A stretch of 34,033 nucleotides of DNA from an uncultured candidate division Zixibacteria bacterium (GCA_937925655.1 CALAMC010000112.1:1-34033), one strand, 5' to 3'; positions 13,872 to 23,020 are shown, counted from the stretch's first letter. A program made the numbers and translations. Notes: generated from the sequence alone by a model not told the origin.

Positions 13872-15119
13872 TTATTCCGGGCAGATCGGGGTGGGGCCGG
13901 GCGGGGCCGAATAGAGATAATCTATCAAATACAAAATATCGATCAGATTCAAATTGCCATCGCCGTTGGCGTCGCCGGCATCGGGCGGCACCGGGGCCGG
14001 GCCGGGCGGGCTGTCGTAGATGGCCGAAATCACATACAGTATGTCCAGCAGGTTTATGACGCCATCGCCGGAAGCATCGCCGCACCGGAAATAATGCACA
14101 ACGGCTTTTTGTGAAATTTCGACGGTCTCCCCGCCGGCGGTCACAAAGGCCATGATGGTATCTTTGCCATAGGTAGAAGGTGAGACGATAAGGGCCCCGA
14201 AAGTACCGTCGCCGTTGTCCGTGACTGCGGACAATGCCCCGTCTCCGGTGTGAACCAGATCGATTTGGCAACCCTCCGACGGCGGATTGCCCTCGAAATT
14301 AAGCGGGGTGATGGTTATAAAGGCGGTATCATCGCCGGTGGCGGCGATGGTGTCGGGTACGGCCACGATGGACGAAAGTTCGGCGTCGGCCAATTTGCGC
14401 TGTTGCCATTGGGTGAATTTGAGCCGCAGGGAATCCATTGGATTGACCGGGCAGGCGGTGGTGGGGATATCGATGGCGAGGTATGGGACGAGGCCATCGC
14501 CGGGCCGGAGGACTTTAATGAAGGCCGAAATGGCCGGTTTATTGCAGGAGGCACACCGGGTATCGGCGGCGGGGATGTCGGCGGCATTCATGGCGGCCAT
14601 GAGTTTTTCTTCGAGAGGGCCCGTGGTGGCCAGAAAGGCGGCTTCCATGCCGGCGACAATTTCCGGACCCAAAAGGATATTACCCTGAATCGAATATCCC
14701 GGGCCGGTGGCGTGTTCTCTCCAAATCGTGGTGGCGCTTCCGGTGAAAGCGGCCGAGGCGCCGGGCCCGGCCAGAGTGACGATGCCATATTGGCGATACT
14801 CGGGCGTGCTTTCGGCGTCGTTATTGTAAAGCCAGGAGATAATTTGTTCGGGCGTATCGCCGGCAAGCATACGCATCCGGGCGTTCATCTGATTGGCGGC
14901 CAAGTACCACGCCTGCGTGTGGATTGCCCCGACACCCTCGATAAGATCGTTGATGATGTAGGAGTTATTGATGCACGAGGCCCCGGCGCCACCGACGGCC
15001 CCGGTGGTGGTATCGACGGCGACGATCGAGAAAGTCGCCAAAACCGATGAGGGGACGAAAAAAGGCAGGATAAAAATGACCGTTAACAGGTAAACCCGAG
15101 ATTTTATCTTAAAAGACAT
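13872..15119 (-). CDS. Secreted DUF1028 protein with Ig-like domain and dockerin-like pair
   Basis: 415 residues from ATG 15119, which has GGGGGTG just upstream; the in-frame ATG at 15155 would add 12 residues before the signal peptide. Order: Sec signal (about 1-28); DUF1028 Ntn-hydrolase-like domain (about 29-255), beginning FSIVAVDTTTGAVGGAGASC and including GVGAIHTQA and SIQGNILLG; an Ig/invasin-like beta domain (about 260-340, DTIAATGDDTAFITITP); and two dockerin-like EF loops from 347 (GDASGDGVINLLDIL, GDANGDGNLNLIDIL), each followed by a PPGPxP tail. DUF1028 proteins are suspected amidohydrolases, but the substrate is unknown. Probably secreted to the surface, like the protease at 1093. 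Confidence 0.85.
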   Translation of the reverse strand: MSFKIKSRVYLLTVIFILPFFVPSSVLATFSIVAVDTTTGAVGGAGASCINNSYIINDLIEGVGAIHTQAWYLAANQMNARMRMLAGDTPEQIISWLYNNDAESTPEYRQYGIVTLAGPGASAAFTGSATTIWREHATGPGYSIQGNILLGPEIVAGMEAAFLATTGPLEEKLMAAMNAADIPAADTRCASCNKPAISAFIKVLRPGDGLVPYLAIDIPTTACPVNPMDSLRLKFTQWQQRKLADAELSSIVAVPDTIAATGDDTAFITITPLNFEGNPPSEGCQIDLVHTGDGALSAVTDNGDGTFGALIVSPSTYGKDTIMAFVTAGGETVEISQKAVVHYFRCGDASGDGVINLLDILYVISAIYDSPPGPAPVPPDAGDANGDGNLNLIDILYLIDYLYSAPPGPTPICPE

Positions 15120-15198
15120 ATACACCCCCGCCGGTAAGAATTCTGTCACCCGCAAGGCAGTTGCCGCAGGTGTTTGGAAAGTAGCGCCTTAACAATAT

Positions 15199-15226
15199 AA
15201 GATACGGCAAATCCATGTTTTGTCAA
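15199..15226 (-). promoter_or_regulatory. Predicted promoter of the DUF1028 gene
   Basis: On the minus strand TTGACA (15226-15221), 16-bp spacer, TATCTT (15204-15199). The predicted start near 15192 gives a leader of about 73 bases. Confidence 0.45.
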
Positions 15227-15301
15227 GAATGGTGTTCAAAAGCGGGTATTGGGACAGGTAAGAACCGGTTTTTTTTAAATATTCCGGCCGTGCCATTGCT
15301 A

Positions 15302-15330
15302 TTGACGGGTAGATTTGAGCAATCTATATT
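15302..15330 (+). promoter_or_regulatory. Predicted promoter of the amidoligase operon
   Basis: TTGACG (15302-15307), 17-bp spacer, TATATT (15325-15330): 5/6 matches in both boxes. Predicted +1 near 15337, leader of about 33 bases containing GGAAGG before ATG 15370. Confidence 0.6.
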
Positions 15331-15369
15331 TAGCACGGAATTTTAATACTGGAAGGTGCGAATAAGTCG

Positions 15370-16041
15370 ATGCCGACTTCCATAGCCTTGTCCAAGCCGC
15401 CGAACGGCGCGAGCCGTACGAATCGACGGGCCGAGAATAATAATTTTATAGCGACCTATCTTCCCGACAAGGCATTGGTGAATCTCTCCGGCAATTACAA
15501 TTACATGGAAAAGGGTTATTACGCTTCGCAGGATCATGAGCTTGAGGGGCGGACTATCTTCCCCACGTGTCAGGAGATGATCGACGCCTATGTTCCGCCG
15601 CTGTTTCTGGAGAAGGCGCGTCTGGCAGGATTTGCGATACCCGAGTTTTATATCAGCAATAGCTATTTCGAGCCGCCGGTGATAATCGACCCGATCAATC
15701 CCTTCATGATTAAAAGCCGGATTGTTCATGAGCCGGGGCGCGAACAATCGATAGCCAAGTCGATGACGCGTAATTTCAAATATGCCATGTGTTGCCAGGT
15801 TTTGCCGCCGGGCGGGAGGGTGGTTTATTTCCGGACGGTTTTGGGCTGGTGTGTTTCTCCCCGGTTTCGAGAGATATCCGACAAGATATGGCGGGAGTTT
15901 CACATTCCGCTGGCAAAGGTGCGGGTGATAATAACGTTAGGGGGTCAATTTCTGGTCAGCGATATTTCGCATCTGCCGTTTGACAAGCTCGGCGAACGGG
16001 AGTTGAATCATCTGGAGAAACTGGTGCAATGGGGCGAATAG
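15370..16041 (+). CDS. RLAN-like (RimK-like ATP-grasp N-terminal) protein
   Basis: 223 residues. The segments FIATYLPDKALVNLSGNYNYMEKGYY, VYFRTVLGWCVSPRFREISDKIWREFHIPLAKVRV and DISHLPFDKL resemble the RLAN domain. That domain normally forms the N-terminal half of the larger RimK-family proteins. Here it is a separate polypeptide whose last 13 bp overlap the ATP-grasp gene in another frame. The first roughly 35 residues look unstructured. The job of the domain is not known; it may recognise the peptide substrate of the ligase. First gene of a three-gene cassette. Confidence 0.75.
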   Translation: MPTSIALSKPPNGASRTNRRAENNNFIATYLPDKALVNLSGNYNYMEKGYYASQDHELEGRTIFPTCQEMIDAYVPPLFLEKARLAGFAIPEFYISNSYFEPPVIIDPINPFMIKSRIVHEPGREQSIAKSMTRNFKYAMCCQVLPPGGRVVYFRTVLGWCVSPRFREISDKIWREFHIPLAKVRVIITLGGQFLVSDISHLPFDKLGERELNHLEKLVQWGE

Positions 16042-16916
16042 GCGTATATCTGGAGCGATATAACATCTCCAGCGGCGGCGAAATGAACGCGCTGATGCGT
16101 TTCGCGCAGGTGGCCCGTAAGTACAACCATCGTGTGGATTTCCTGTTCCGACCGGATATATTTCGTATCCCGGAATATGACGCCATATATATCCGGGCGC
16201 TGACCGACCCGCTTAACGCCGCTTATGCCGCCGCCCGGACGGCAGAGATGCATGGGGTGCGGGTCATCGATGACCCCGATTCCATACGTATCTGCTGTGA
16301 CAAAGTCAGCATGTATCAGCATCTGATTCGCGCGGGGGTGGTGATTCCGGAAACGCGGTTTGTTCAGGAGCAGGAACTTACGCGCGAGCACGGCGCCCGG
16401 CTTCTGGAGGAACTAGGTCGCCCGATGGTATTGAAAGCGCCGCACAGTAGTTTTTCATTATATGTCGAGAAAGCGGAAACGCCGGCCGAGTTTATTACGA
16501 TCGGCAAGCGCTTTTTCCGCCGGGCCGATCGCATTGTCGCGCAGAAATTCATTCGGTCCGTCTTCGACTGGCGGATCGGCGTGCTCGGCGGGGAACCGCT
16601 TTATGCCTGTAAGTACGGGATACCATCACGGCGCTGGAAAATACTGACGTACACGCCCGAAGGTCACACGGTGCGCGGCTCGATCAAAGCCGCACCGTTA
16701 GCGGAAATTCCGCCGCTATTGATGCAACGGGCGGTCGAGGCGGCCAACGCCGTCGGGCAGGGGCTGTACGGCGTCGATTTGAAGCAGGTCAACGGTGATT
16801 TTGTGGTCATCGAAGTGAACGACAATCCGACCATTTATGCCGGGGAGGAAGACTACAAAGCCCCCGATCTTTATGACCGTCTGGTGCGGTATCTGATACC
16901 CGGAAATCCGTCATGA
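16029..16916 (+). CDS. RimK-like ATP-grasp ligase
   Basis: 295 residues. The ATP-grasp fold shows CCDKVSMYQHLIRAGVVIPETRF (pre-grasp/ATP region), PMVLKAPHSSFS (ATP Lys and flexible loop), RIVAQKFIRSVFDWRIGVL and the metal-binding end FVVIEVNDNP (Glu262, Asn264, Asn266). RimK relatives add amino acids to peptide or protein C-termini, or join small peptides, using ATP. Substrates here are unknown. The start overlaps the RLAN gene by 13 bp, and the stop overlaps the GNAT-C39 start by 4 bp (ATGA), so all three are translationally coupled. Confidence 0.87.
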   Translation: MGRIGVYLERYNISSGGEMNALMRFAQVARKYNHRVDFLFRPDIFRIPEYDAIYIRALTDPLNAAYAAARTAEMHGVRVIDDPDSIRICCDKVSMYQHLIRAGVVIPETRFVQEQELTREHGARLLEELGRPMVLKAPHSSFSLYVEKAETPAEFITIGKRFFRRADRIVAQKFIRSVFDWRIGVLGGEPLYACKYGIPSRRWKILTYTPEGHTVRGSIKAAPLAEIPPLLMQRAVEAANAVGQGLYGVDLKQVNGDFVVIEVNDNPTIYAGEEDYKAPDLYDRLVRYLIPGNPS

Positions 16917-18025
16917 TCGCACCGGTTTTAACAATTCGTATCGCCTCACAGCACGACACCGATACGCTTTTCGATCTGGAGTCGCGCGGTTTTGCGACGG
17001 ACCGGTTCAAACGTCACCGCATCGAATATCTTCTCGGTCACGCCCGCTCGACGATATTGATCGCGGAGTGCCATGGCCGGACGGCTGGGGCGATATACCT
17101 TCTGTGGCGTCGGCGAGGCCACAGCGGGCGGTTGTATAATGTCGTGGTCGATTCCGATGTTCGCGGCCAGGGGATCGGGGCGGCTTTGGTGCGCGAGGGA
17201 GAACTCGAGGCGGTGCGGCGCGGGTTGAAGGTTATGTCGCTCGAAGTCCGGGCGGACAATGACACGGCTATCCCCTTTTATGAAAAGCATGGCTACAAAA
17301 TCCACGAAACCATGCCCGAGTATTATGAGGATGGATGCACGGCGTATAAGATGGTCAAAGAGCTGGATATCGAAATCGAGGATACCGTCCGGTTCAAAGT
17401 GCCGTACTATGCCCAGACGCTGGAGTTCACATGCGGCCCGGCCTGCCTGATCATGGCTCTGCAATATTTCGACGCCATAAAACACGGGCATCGGGAATTA
17501 GAATTCAATATCTGGAAAGAGGCGACGCTCATTTTCATGACATCGGGCATCGGGGGAACGGGTCCATTCGGCCTGGCGCTGGCGGCCATAAGACGCGGTT
17601 TGAGTGCGCGAGTGTTGTCGTCGACGGATAAAACGCCTTTTTCAAAGTCGGTGCGCGACGAACAAAAGCGCGATGTCATCCGACTGGTTCATGCCGACAT
17701 GAAAGAAACGGCGCTGAAGCTGGGTGCGGGGGCAACCACGTATGATTACAATTTCGACGATATTCGCTGTGCCATGTACCGCGGGTTGGTGCCGATTACG
17801 CTCATAAGCACTTATCGTCTGACCGGGGATCGTATTCCTCATTGGGTGCTGATCACCGGTTTTGACAGTAACCATGTACATATCAATGACCCCGACGAGA
17901 GTTCGTACGCCGGTCATGCTCTCCGGGCGCGGAATCTGAAAATACCGATTCGGGAGTTTTTACGCATGAGCCGCTACGGCCGGGAGACCTATCGATATAC
18001 GGTGCTGATCGGGCCCGGGCAATAG
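16913..18025 (+). CDS. Bifunctional GNAT acetyltransferase / C39-like peptidase
   Basis: 370 residues in two domains. Residues about 8-148 form a RimI-like GNAT domain with the acetyl-CoA loop DVRGQGIGAALV and the NDTAIPFYEKHGYK end. Residues about 160-368 form a peptidase C39-like domain: Cys174 in EFTCGPACLIMAL, His310 in PHWVLITGF and the Asp of INDPDES. This fusion is known to travel with RLAN-RimK genes in cassettes described as amidoligase systems. The expected scheme is peptide ligation, acetylation and proteolytic release, but no precursor peptide gene is visible here. Stop lies 19 bp from the convergent gene's stop. Confidence 0.88.
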   Translation: MIAPVLTIRIASQHDTDTLFDLESRGFATDRFKRHRIEYLLGHARSTILIAECHGRTAGAIYLLWRRRGHSGRLYNVVVDSDVRGQGIGAALVREGELEAVRRGLKVMSLEVRADNDTAIPFYEKHGYKIHETMPEYYEDGCTAYKMVKELDIEIEDTVRFKVPYYAQTLEFTCGPACLIMALQYFDAIKHGHRELEFNIWKEATLIFMTSGIGGTGPFGLALAAIRRGLSARVLSSTDKTPFSKSVRDEQKRDVIRLVHADMKETALKLGAGATTYDYNFDDIRCAMYRGLVPITLISTYRLTGDRIPHWVLITGFDSNHVHINDPDESSYAGHALRARNLKIPIREFLRMSRYGRETYRYTVLIGPGQ

Positions 18026-18044
18026 TCAGCTGTCAGGAGCGCGA

Positions 18045-19046
18045 TTATTCCATTTCGGTCTCTTCTTTAAGTGAATATCCATCCGGTATCACAAACAGGC
18101 TTTCGTCCAGATCACGGTATTCGATGCTAATCACTTCATGAGACATGCTCATAAAATCCATTAAATCATCATCACCGCTGAACAGGTTTTTCAACATCCC
18201 TTTCACCTGATCGTTAAGTCCGGCGTCCGTTGAATCGGGCAGTCCCAGAGTATCTATGCCATCCAGTATTTCCTGTCGTTTATCTTCTGACGGTAAATCA
18301 AACAGCGGCATTTTTGCGTTAATCCGGTATTTTATGGTAACGCCGTCGGAGGCAAGGGATTTGCGCCCCATCGTCAGGACATGATGAATCAAAACGTCGG
18401 TAATCCCCTCGTCTTCTTTACCAACTTCACTATCCTTTGGATAAAGAGTATCCATCTGAAACGCCGCATACGCTTTATAAATATCCCGACCTGAAATATT
18501 ATTGGATATCCAGAATTCAGTATTTACGAGGCACGAATCTGTTTCTTCGACCGAGGAGCGACCGACGGTTTTAATCATGTATTTCCGGCATGAAAATCCA
18601 TTGACATGTTCGCGGGCGGCGGTTGAATCCCAGGTCGTTTCCCAGACGTATGAACCGGCCGCAGTATCTTTGGGAAAACTAAAAGAAACCAATCCTGTAT
18701 CGGCCCCGGCGGTATCAGGTATCATCGGAAGAGCCAAATCGACTTCAGTATATGTTTTGGTTAAGGTGTCGAGATTCCAGCCGACGCGTTTCTCGAGATT
18801 GATGAAGCTATTGATTTCCTTGCTTAGCATTTCGGGCATATAGATCATCATACCTTCGGGTTCGGTGGAGCCGAAGGTGCGAGCCATGCCGGGTTTCAGG
18901 AAAACGGTCGAAGTCGAAGTGGTTCCCCCCATACCCATAAAGTCGATCGTTGTCCGGGATTCAATTACCAATCCCTTTTCGGCCATGACGGGTGAAAAGG
19001 CCATGATTACCAGCGAAAATAGCGCAATTGATAAACAGTATTTCAT
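18045..19046 (-). CDS. Secreted protein, DUF4412-like
   Basis: 333 residues. Sec signal 1-22 (IMAFSPVMA). The body begins KGLVIESRTTIDFMGMGGTTSTSTVFLKPGMARTF and contains VNGFSCRKYMIKT and FWISNNISGRDIYKAY, the pattern of DUF4412-type periplasmic proteins that carry a small 'converted-to-unit' beta barrel like LolA/LppX. Several Met and acidic residues are clustered at the C-terminus (DDDLMDFMSMSHE). Start has a strong AAGGAGGG. Function unknown; lipid or lipoprotein binding is possible from the fold resemblance only. Confidence 0.65.
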   Translation of the reverse strand: MKYCLSIALFSLVIMAFSPVMAEKGLVIESRTTIDFMGMGGTTSTSTVFLKPGMARTFGSTEPEGMMIYMPEMLSKEINSFINLEKRVGWNLDTLTKTYTEVDLALPMIPDTAGADTGLVSFSFPKDTAAGSYVWETTWDSTAAREHVNGFSCRKYMIKTVGRSSVEETDSCLVNTEFWISNNISGRDIYKAYAAFQMDTLYPKDSEVGKEDEGITDVLIHHVLTMGRKSLASDGVTIKYRINAKMPLFDLPSEDKRQEILDGIDTLGLPDSTDAGLNDQVKGMLKNLFSGDDDLMDFMSMSHEVISIEYRDLDESLFVIPDGYSLKEETEME

Positions 19047-19073
19047 GAATACCCTCCTTATAAAGACAGGATA

Positions 19074-19102
19074 AGTATAATAGAATTATCTTGAGGCCGC
19101 AA
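19074..19102 (-). promoter_or_regulatory. Predicted promoter of the DUF4412-like gene
   Basis: On the minus strand TTGCGG (19102-19097), 17-bp spacer, TATACT (19079-19074). The -10 matches 5 of 6; the -35 is weak. It gives a short leader containing AAGGAGGG. Confidence 0.4.
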
Positions 19103-19272
19103 ATGGAATCGGGAAATTTGCCGGGCGTGACAGCGAACTTTAAATTATAGTAAAAAGCCGGCCGGAATGCCGCCAGACGGCTAATCGAATATTTTTGGGT
19201 TACCAATTTTATATTTCCTTTGGCGGAGAATTTTATTATGAATCGATAGGAGCAAATACCCACGGGAGAAAA

Positions 19273-20565
19273 ATGGAAGAAGAACGCGTTTTAAATGCCG
19301 CCGGGGATTCATCGGAATGGATACTGGACGGCGTGACCGAATGGCTGGCGGGTCAGGGACTGGCATTATCGCCGGCGGAGGTGCTGGCCTGGGTAATCAT
19401 AATCGCCGGGATATTGATTCTGGCCTGGTTGTGCAATTTTATCGCCAAGAGAATTATTCTTCAGATAATCGCCTTTTTCGTCAAAAGAAGTCATACCAAA
19501 TGGGATGATGCGCTTCATAATCGCAAAGTATTCGTGCGTTTTTCGCACCTGGCTCCGATAATAGTGATTTACGCCTGCGCCGGGGCCCTGCCGCCGATAA
19601 AAGAGCAGATCCAGGGCTTTTCGGTGATATACACGTATTTAATCATCATGATGATAATCAACGGCTTTTTGAACGCCGTCATGGATATTTACAATACCTA
19701 TGACCTGGCCCGCGAGCGTCCGATCAAAGGGTACATTCAGATTGTCCAGATAATTGTCTTTGTTCTCATTGCCATACTGGTTTTTTCCAAGCTTCTGGGT
19801 TATTCGCCAATCGTGATTCTTACCGGCATGGGGGCCATGTCGGCCATACTGCTTTTAATATTCAAGGATACCATTCTGGGTCTGGTGTCCAGCCTGCAAT
19901 TGTCTTTCAATGATATGGTGCGGAAGGGCGATTGGATCGAAATGCCGAAGTACGGCGCCGACGGCAACGTGATCGATATGACGCTTTATTCGGTCAAGGT
20001 GCAAAACTGGGACAAGACCATATCGACGATACCGACGTACGCCCTGATGTCGGATTCCTTCAAGAACTGGCGCGGGATGAGCGAGTCGGGGGGGCGACGA
20101 ATCAAGCGGTCGGTCAATATCGACATGACCAGTGTGAAATTTTGCGACGAGGAGATGTTGCGGCGGTTTTCGAAGATTCAGTATATTCGTGAGTATCTCA
20201 AGAAGAAGCAGGAAGAACTGGAGACGTTTAACCGGGAACACCAGATCGACTTTTCCAGTCTGGTCAACGGGAGACGGTTGACCAATATCGGCACCTTCCG
20301 GGCGTATTTGATACAGTATTTGAAAAACCACCCGAAGATTCGTCAGGACATGACCTTTCTGGTGCGCCATCTTCAACCCGGCGAAACCGGCCTGCCGGTG
20401 GAAATATATGTCTTCAGCAATGATCAGGTCTGGGCCAATTATGAATCGATTCAGGCGGATATTTTCGACCACATTCTGGCTATTATTCCGGAATTCGATT
20501 TACGGGTATTCCAGAATCCGACCGGCAATGATTTTAAAAGCCTTAAGGGTGTGGCAGGGCAATAA
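19273..20565 (+). CDS. MscS-family mechanosensitive channel, YbdG-like
   Basis: 430 residues from ATG 19273, which has GGGAG 4-5 bases upstream; the longer frame back to 19195 lacks a ribosome site. About five membrane segments are present (roughly 34-56, 85-103, 112-134, 150-170, 176-200). The pore-lining segment GYSPIVILTGMGAMSAILLLIFKDTILGLVSSLQLSFNDMVRKGDWIE is typical of the MscS family. The long cytoplasmic domain with an insertion (KKKQEELETFNREHQIDFSS) and the ending VYVFSNDQVWANYESIQADIFDHILAI match the YbdG branch. Releases osmolytes under hypo-osmotic shock. Stands alone between the DUF4412-like gene and the exosortase. Confidence 0.9.
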   Translation: MEEERVLNAAGDSSEWILDGVTEWLAGQGLALSPAEVLAWVIIIAGILILAWLCNFIAKRIILQIIAFFVKRSHTKWDDALHNRKVFVRFSHLAPIIVIYACAGALPPIKEQIQGFSVIYTYLIIMMIINGFLNAVMDIYNTYDLARERPIKGYIQIVQIIVFVLIAILVFSKLLGYSPIVILTGMGAMSAILLLIFKDTILGLVSSLQLSFNDMVRKGDWIEMPKYGADGNVIDMTLYSVKVQNWDKTISTIPTYALMSDSFKNWRGMSESGGRRIKRSVNIDMTSVKFCDEEMLRRFSKIQYIREYLKKKQEELETFNREHQIDFSSLVNGRRLTNIGTFRAYLIQYLKNHPKIRQDMTFLVRHLQPGETGLPVEIYVFSNDQVWANYESIQADIFDHILAIIPEFDLRVFQNPTGNDFKSLKGVAGQ

Positions 20566-20613
20566 AGGGGAGCGCGTTCTTTACCGAATATGTAAACAAC
20601 GGGTTCGATAATA

Positions 20614-21444
20614 ATGACGACGATAACGAATAAGAAATATCTGTCGATTTATCTGCTGGCGGCGGTTTTGTTTCTGGTATACCTGCCGGCACTGATAGAC
20701 CTTGTCTATGACTGGTATTCCGACAGCAATTATTCGCATGGCTTTCTGGTGCCGCTGGTTTCGGGATGGTTGTTGTGGAAAAAGCGGGCGGCGCTGGTAG
20801 AAATTCCGATGTCTCAAAACAGTTTGGGGCTGGTAATTGTCATATTCGGGATGATGCTTTTTATAATCGGCAACGGGGCCTCGGAATATTTTACCGTCCG
20901 ATTGTCGCTGGTGGTTACCCTGTTCGGTTTGGCGCTGTACATTTTTGGCGGACCCATTATAAAGAAATCCTGGTTTGAAATTCTGTTTCTGGTGTTCATG
21001 ATCCCGATACCATATGTTATATATTTTTCGGCAACCTTTCCGATGCAGCTTCTGGCCAGCAAGGTAACGGTGAAACTATTGTCAATCATCGGCATGACGG
21101 TTGTTCGGCAGGGCAATATCATCCATCTGCCGGGAGAGGTTCTCGAAGTGGCGGAGGCCTGTTCGGGTTTGCGGTCGCTGATTTCGCTATTGGCGCTTGG
21201 TGCGATATATGCATACATGACCCAGAGGAATCTGGCCGGGAAGATTATCCTGTTTTTAAGCACGATCCCGATAGCCGTGGCGGGGAACGTCTTCCGCGTC
21301 TTTGTCACGGCTTTAGCGGCCTATACCAGCGATATTGAAGTCACGGCGGAGCCGTTGCATACGATAATGGGTCTGTCGGTATTCGTGATTGCCTTTATTC
21401 TTCTGTTCATTTGCGGCGCCATACTTAAGAAGGTGTTTAAATGA
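20614..21444 (+). CDS. Exosortase (EpsH family)
   Basis: 276 residues, about eight membrane segments. The catalytic set is intact: Cys183 in EACSGLRSL, Arg228 in VAGNVFRVF and His249 in EPLHTIMG. Exosortases cut and transfer proteins with PEP-CTERM-type C-termini in bacteria that make exopolysaccharide. None of the secreted proteins in this window ends in a PEP motif, transmembrane helix and Arg cluster. Overlaps the EpsI gene by 4 bp (ATGA). Start ATG has only a weak ribosome site. Confidence 0.9.
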   Translation: MTTITNKKYLSIYLLAAVLFLVYLPALIDLVYDWYSDSNYSHGFLVPLVSGWLLWKKRAALVEIPMSQNSLGLVIVIFGMMLFIIGNGASEYFTVRLSLVVTLFGLALYIFGGPIIKKSWFEILFLVFMIPIPYVIYFSATFPMQLLASKVTVKLLSIIGMTVVRQGNIIHLPGEVLEVAEACSGLRSLISLLALGAIYAYMTQRNLAGKIILFLSTIPIAVAGNVFRVFVTALAAYTSDIEVTAEPLHTIMGLSVFVIAFILLFICGAILKKVFK

Positions 21445-22076
21445 AGAAGGCCGTTTACATATCACTCGCCATAATTATCATTGCCGGGATATTCGGCAAT
21501 ATTTTGCGTTATAGTTCTCATCCACCGGAAGGTGTCGCCGATTTCGGCCGGATACCGCTGGAGCTGGGTGAGTACAGCGGCAAGGAGCAGATTCTGGCCG
21601 ATTTTACCTATGATATTCTCAAGGCCGATACGACGACCTACCGCGATTATCTGGATTCCGACGGCCGGGGGTATAATTTATTCATCGCCTATTTCGAATC
21701 GCAGAAGTACGGCAGTCAGATACATTCCCCCAAGCACTGTCTTCCCGGCGGTGGCTGGCGAATCGAGCAGATAGTTCCCTATAAAATTCAATTAACCGAC
21801 TCGGTGACGCGCGAGGCCAATTTGACGGTCATATCGGTTCAGAATTATAAAGCGCTGATGCTATACTGGTTTGAAACGCGTTCCGGGGGGATTCGCTCGG
21901 AGTATGGTCTCAAGCTCGACCTGGTTAAAAATTCGCTTCTGTTCAACGCCACCGACGCCGCGATAGTGCGGCTGACGATACCCGTTTCCGGGGATAATCT
22001 GAATTTGACCCTTGACAAAGCCAACCGGTTTTTGGCGGCATTTTATCCTCATATCGAAGCGGCTCTCCCCTTCTGA
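21441..22076 (+). CDS. epsI: EpsI-family exosortase-associated protein (DUF3485)
   Basis: 211 residues with one N-terminal membrane helix (about 4-22) and a periplasmic domain. The family signature SPKHCLPGGGW (from about residue 97) is present, along with YFESQKYGSQIH and LMLYWFETRSGG. In some bacteria this domain is fused to the exosortase; here it is a separate gene whose ATG overlaps the exosortase stop. Linked with exopolysaccharide export or exosortase function in the literature; the mechanism is not known. Confidence 0.88.
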   Translation: MKKAVYISLAIIIIAGIFGNILRYSSHPPEGVADFGRIPLELGEYSGKEQILADFTYDILKADTTTYRDYLDSDGRGYNLFIAYFESQKYGSQIHSPKHCLPGGGWRIEQIVPYKIQLTDSVTREANLTVISVQNYKALMLYWFETRSGGIRSEYGLKLDLVKNSLLFNATDAAIVRLTIPVSGDNLNLTLDKANRFLAAFYPHIEAALPF

Positions 22077-22125
22077 TTCCTTTTTTCTTGCTCTTTGGCG
22101 GCAAAGTCGCTAACCTTAAGCATAT

Positions 22126-23001
22126 ATGTTCAAGGATATAATCAGGCTTATAAGGCCGTCGCAGTGGATTAAAAACGGTGTCGTTCTGGCCGGGCTGATT
22201 TTTTCGGGAAAGGCCGAGGCGACCGGATTAGTTGAAAAAGGCCTATTGGCAACGGCGGCATTTTGTTTTCTATCATCGTCGGTTTATGTTCTCAACGACT
22301 TGATCGACCGCGAACGTGACCGGGCACACCCGCTTAAGAAGAACCGCCCGATTGCATCGGGGCGTATCGGGACGGGAACGGCGGCAACCCTGTTTATGGT
22401 TCTGGGATCGGTCGGGCTGGTGATTTCCGGCCTGATTAACAGTAATCTTCTGATTGTTTCCCTCGGCTATATGCTACTCATGGTGCTTTACACTTTCTGG
22501 TTAAAAAATATAGTTATAATCGATGTCATGACATTGGCGGCGGGATTTGTATTAAGGGCGTTAGCCGGCGCGGTCGCCATTAACGTCGAATTTTCGTCAT
22601 GGCTTTTGATTTCGACTTTCGTTCTGGCTCTCTTTCTGGGCTTCGGCAAACGGCGGCATGAACTGATACTGCTGGAAACGAACGCATCGGAACACCGCCG
22701 CTCGCTGGAGAAGTATTCACCTTACCTGCTGGACCAGTTAATCGGTGTCGTGACGGCATCGGCGGTGATCACATACTTGTTTTACACGCTATCGCCGGAA
22801 GTCGGCGCCAAACTGGGCACGAGCTATTTATTTGTGACCGTTCCCTTCGTCATTTATGGCATATTTCGTTATCTGTATCTGGTGCATAAGGAAGAACGGG
22901 GCGGATCGCCGACGACCCTGTTATTGACCGATAAACCGCTTTTGATCGACGTCTTACTCTGGCTTGCGACGGTAATAATTATCCTGTATATTCTTCCATA
23001 A
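22126..23001 (+). CDS. UbiA-family prenyltransferase, decaprenyl-phosphate phosphoribosyltransferase-like
   Basis: 291 residues, about eight to nine membrane segments. The N-terminal IRLIRPSQWIKN and the Mg-binding motif N57-D58-x2-D61-x3-D65-x2-H68-P69 match the group that moves phosphoribose onto decaprenyl phosphate, rather than quinone-type UbiA enzymes. The second motif region is FGKRRHELILL. In actinobacteria this makes the arabinose donor for the wall. Here it suggests a polyprenyl-linked pentose for glycan synthesis next to the exosortase pair, which is inference. It lies 49 bp after epsI with no clear ribosome site. Confidence 0.83.
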   Translation: MFKDIIRLIRPSQWIKNGVVLAGLIFSGKAEATGLVEKGLLATAAFCFLSSSVYVLNDLIDRERDRAHPLKKNRPIASGRIGTGTAATLFMVLGSVGLVISGLINSNLLIVSLGYMLLMVLYTFWLKNIVIIDVMTLAAGFVLRALAGAVAINVEFSSWLLISTFVLALFLGFGKRRHELILLETNASEHRRSLEKYSPYLLDQLIGVVTASAVITYLFYTLSPEVGAKLGTSYLFVTVPFVIYGIFRYLYLVHKEERGGSPTTLLLTDKPLLIDVLLWLATVIIILYILP

Positions 23002-23020
23002 AAAAGGGGGAAAAACCGCT

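Noticed and set aside
14250..15050. Long Gly-rich plus-strand open frame
   Set aside because: Antisense to the DUF1028-dockerin gene, with low-complexity composition and no ribosome site.
20614..23001. PEP-CTERM substrate search in the secreted proteins of the window
   Set aside because: None of the C-termini shows a PEP-like motif, hydrophobic helix and basic tail, so no substrate is claimed.
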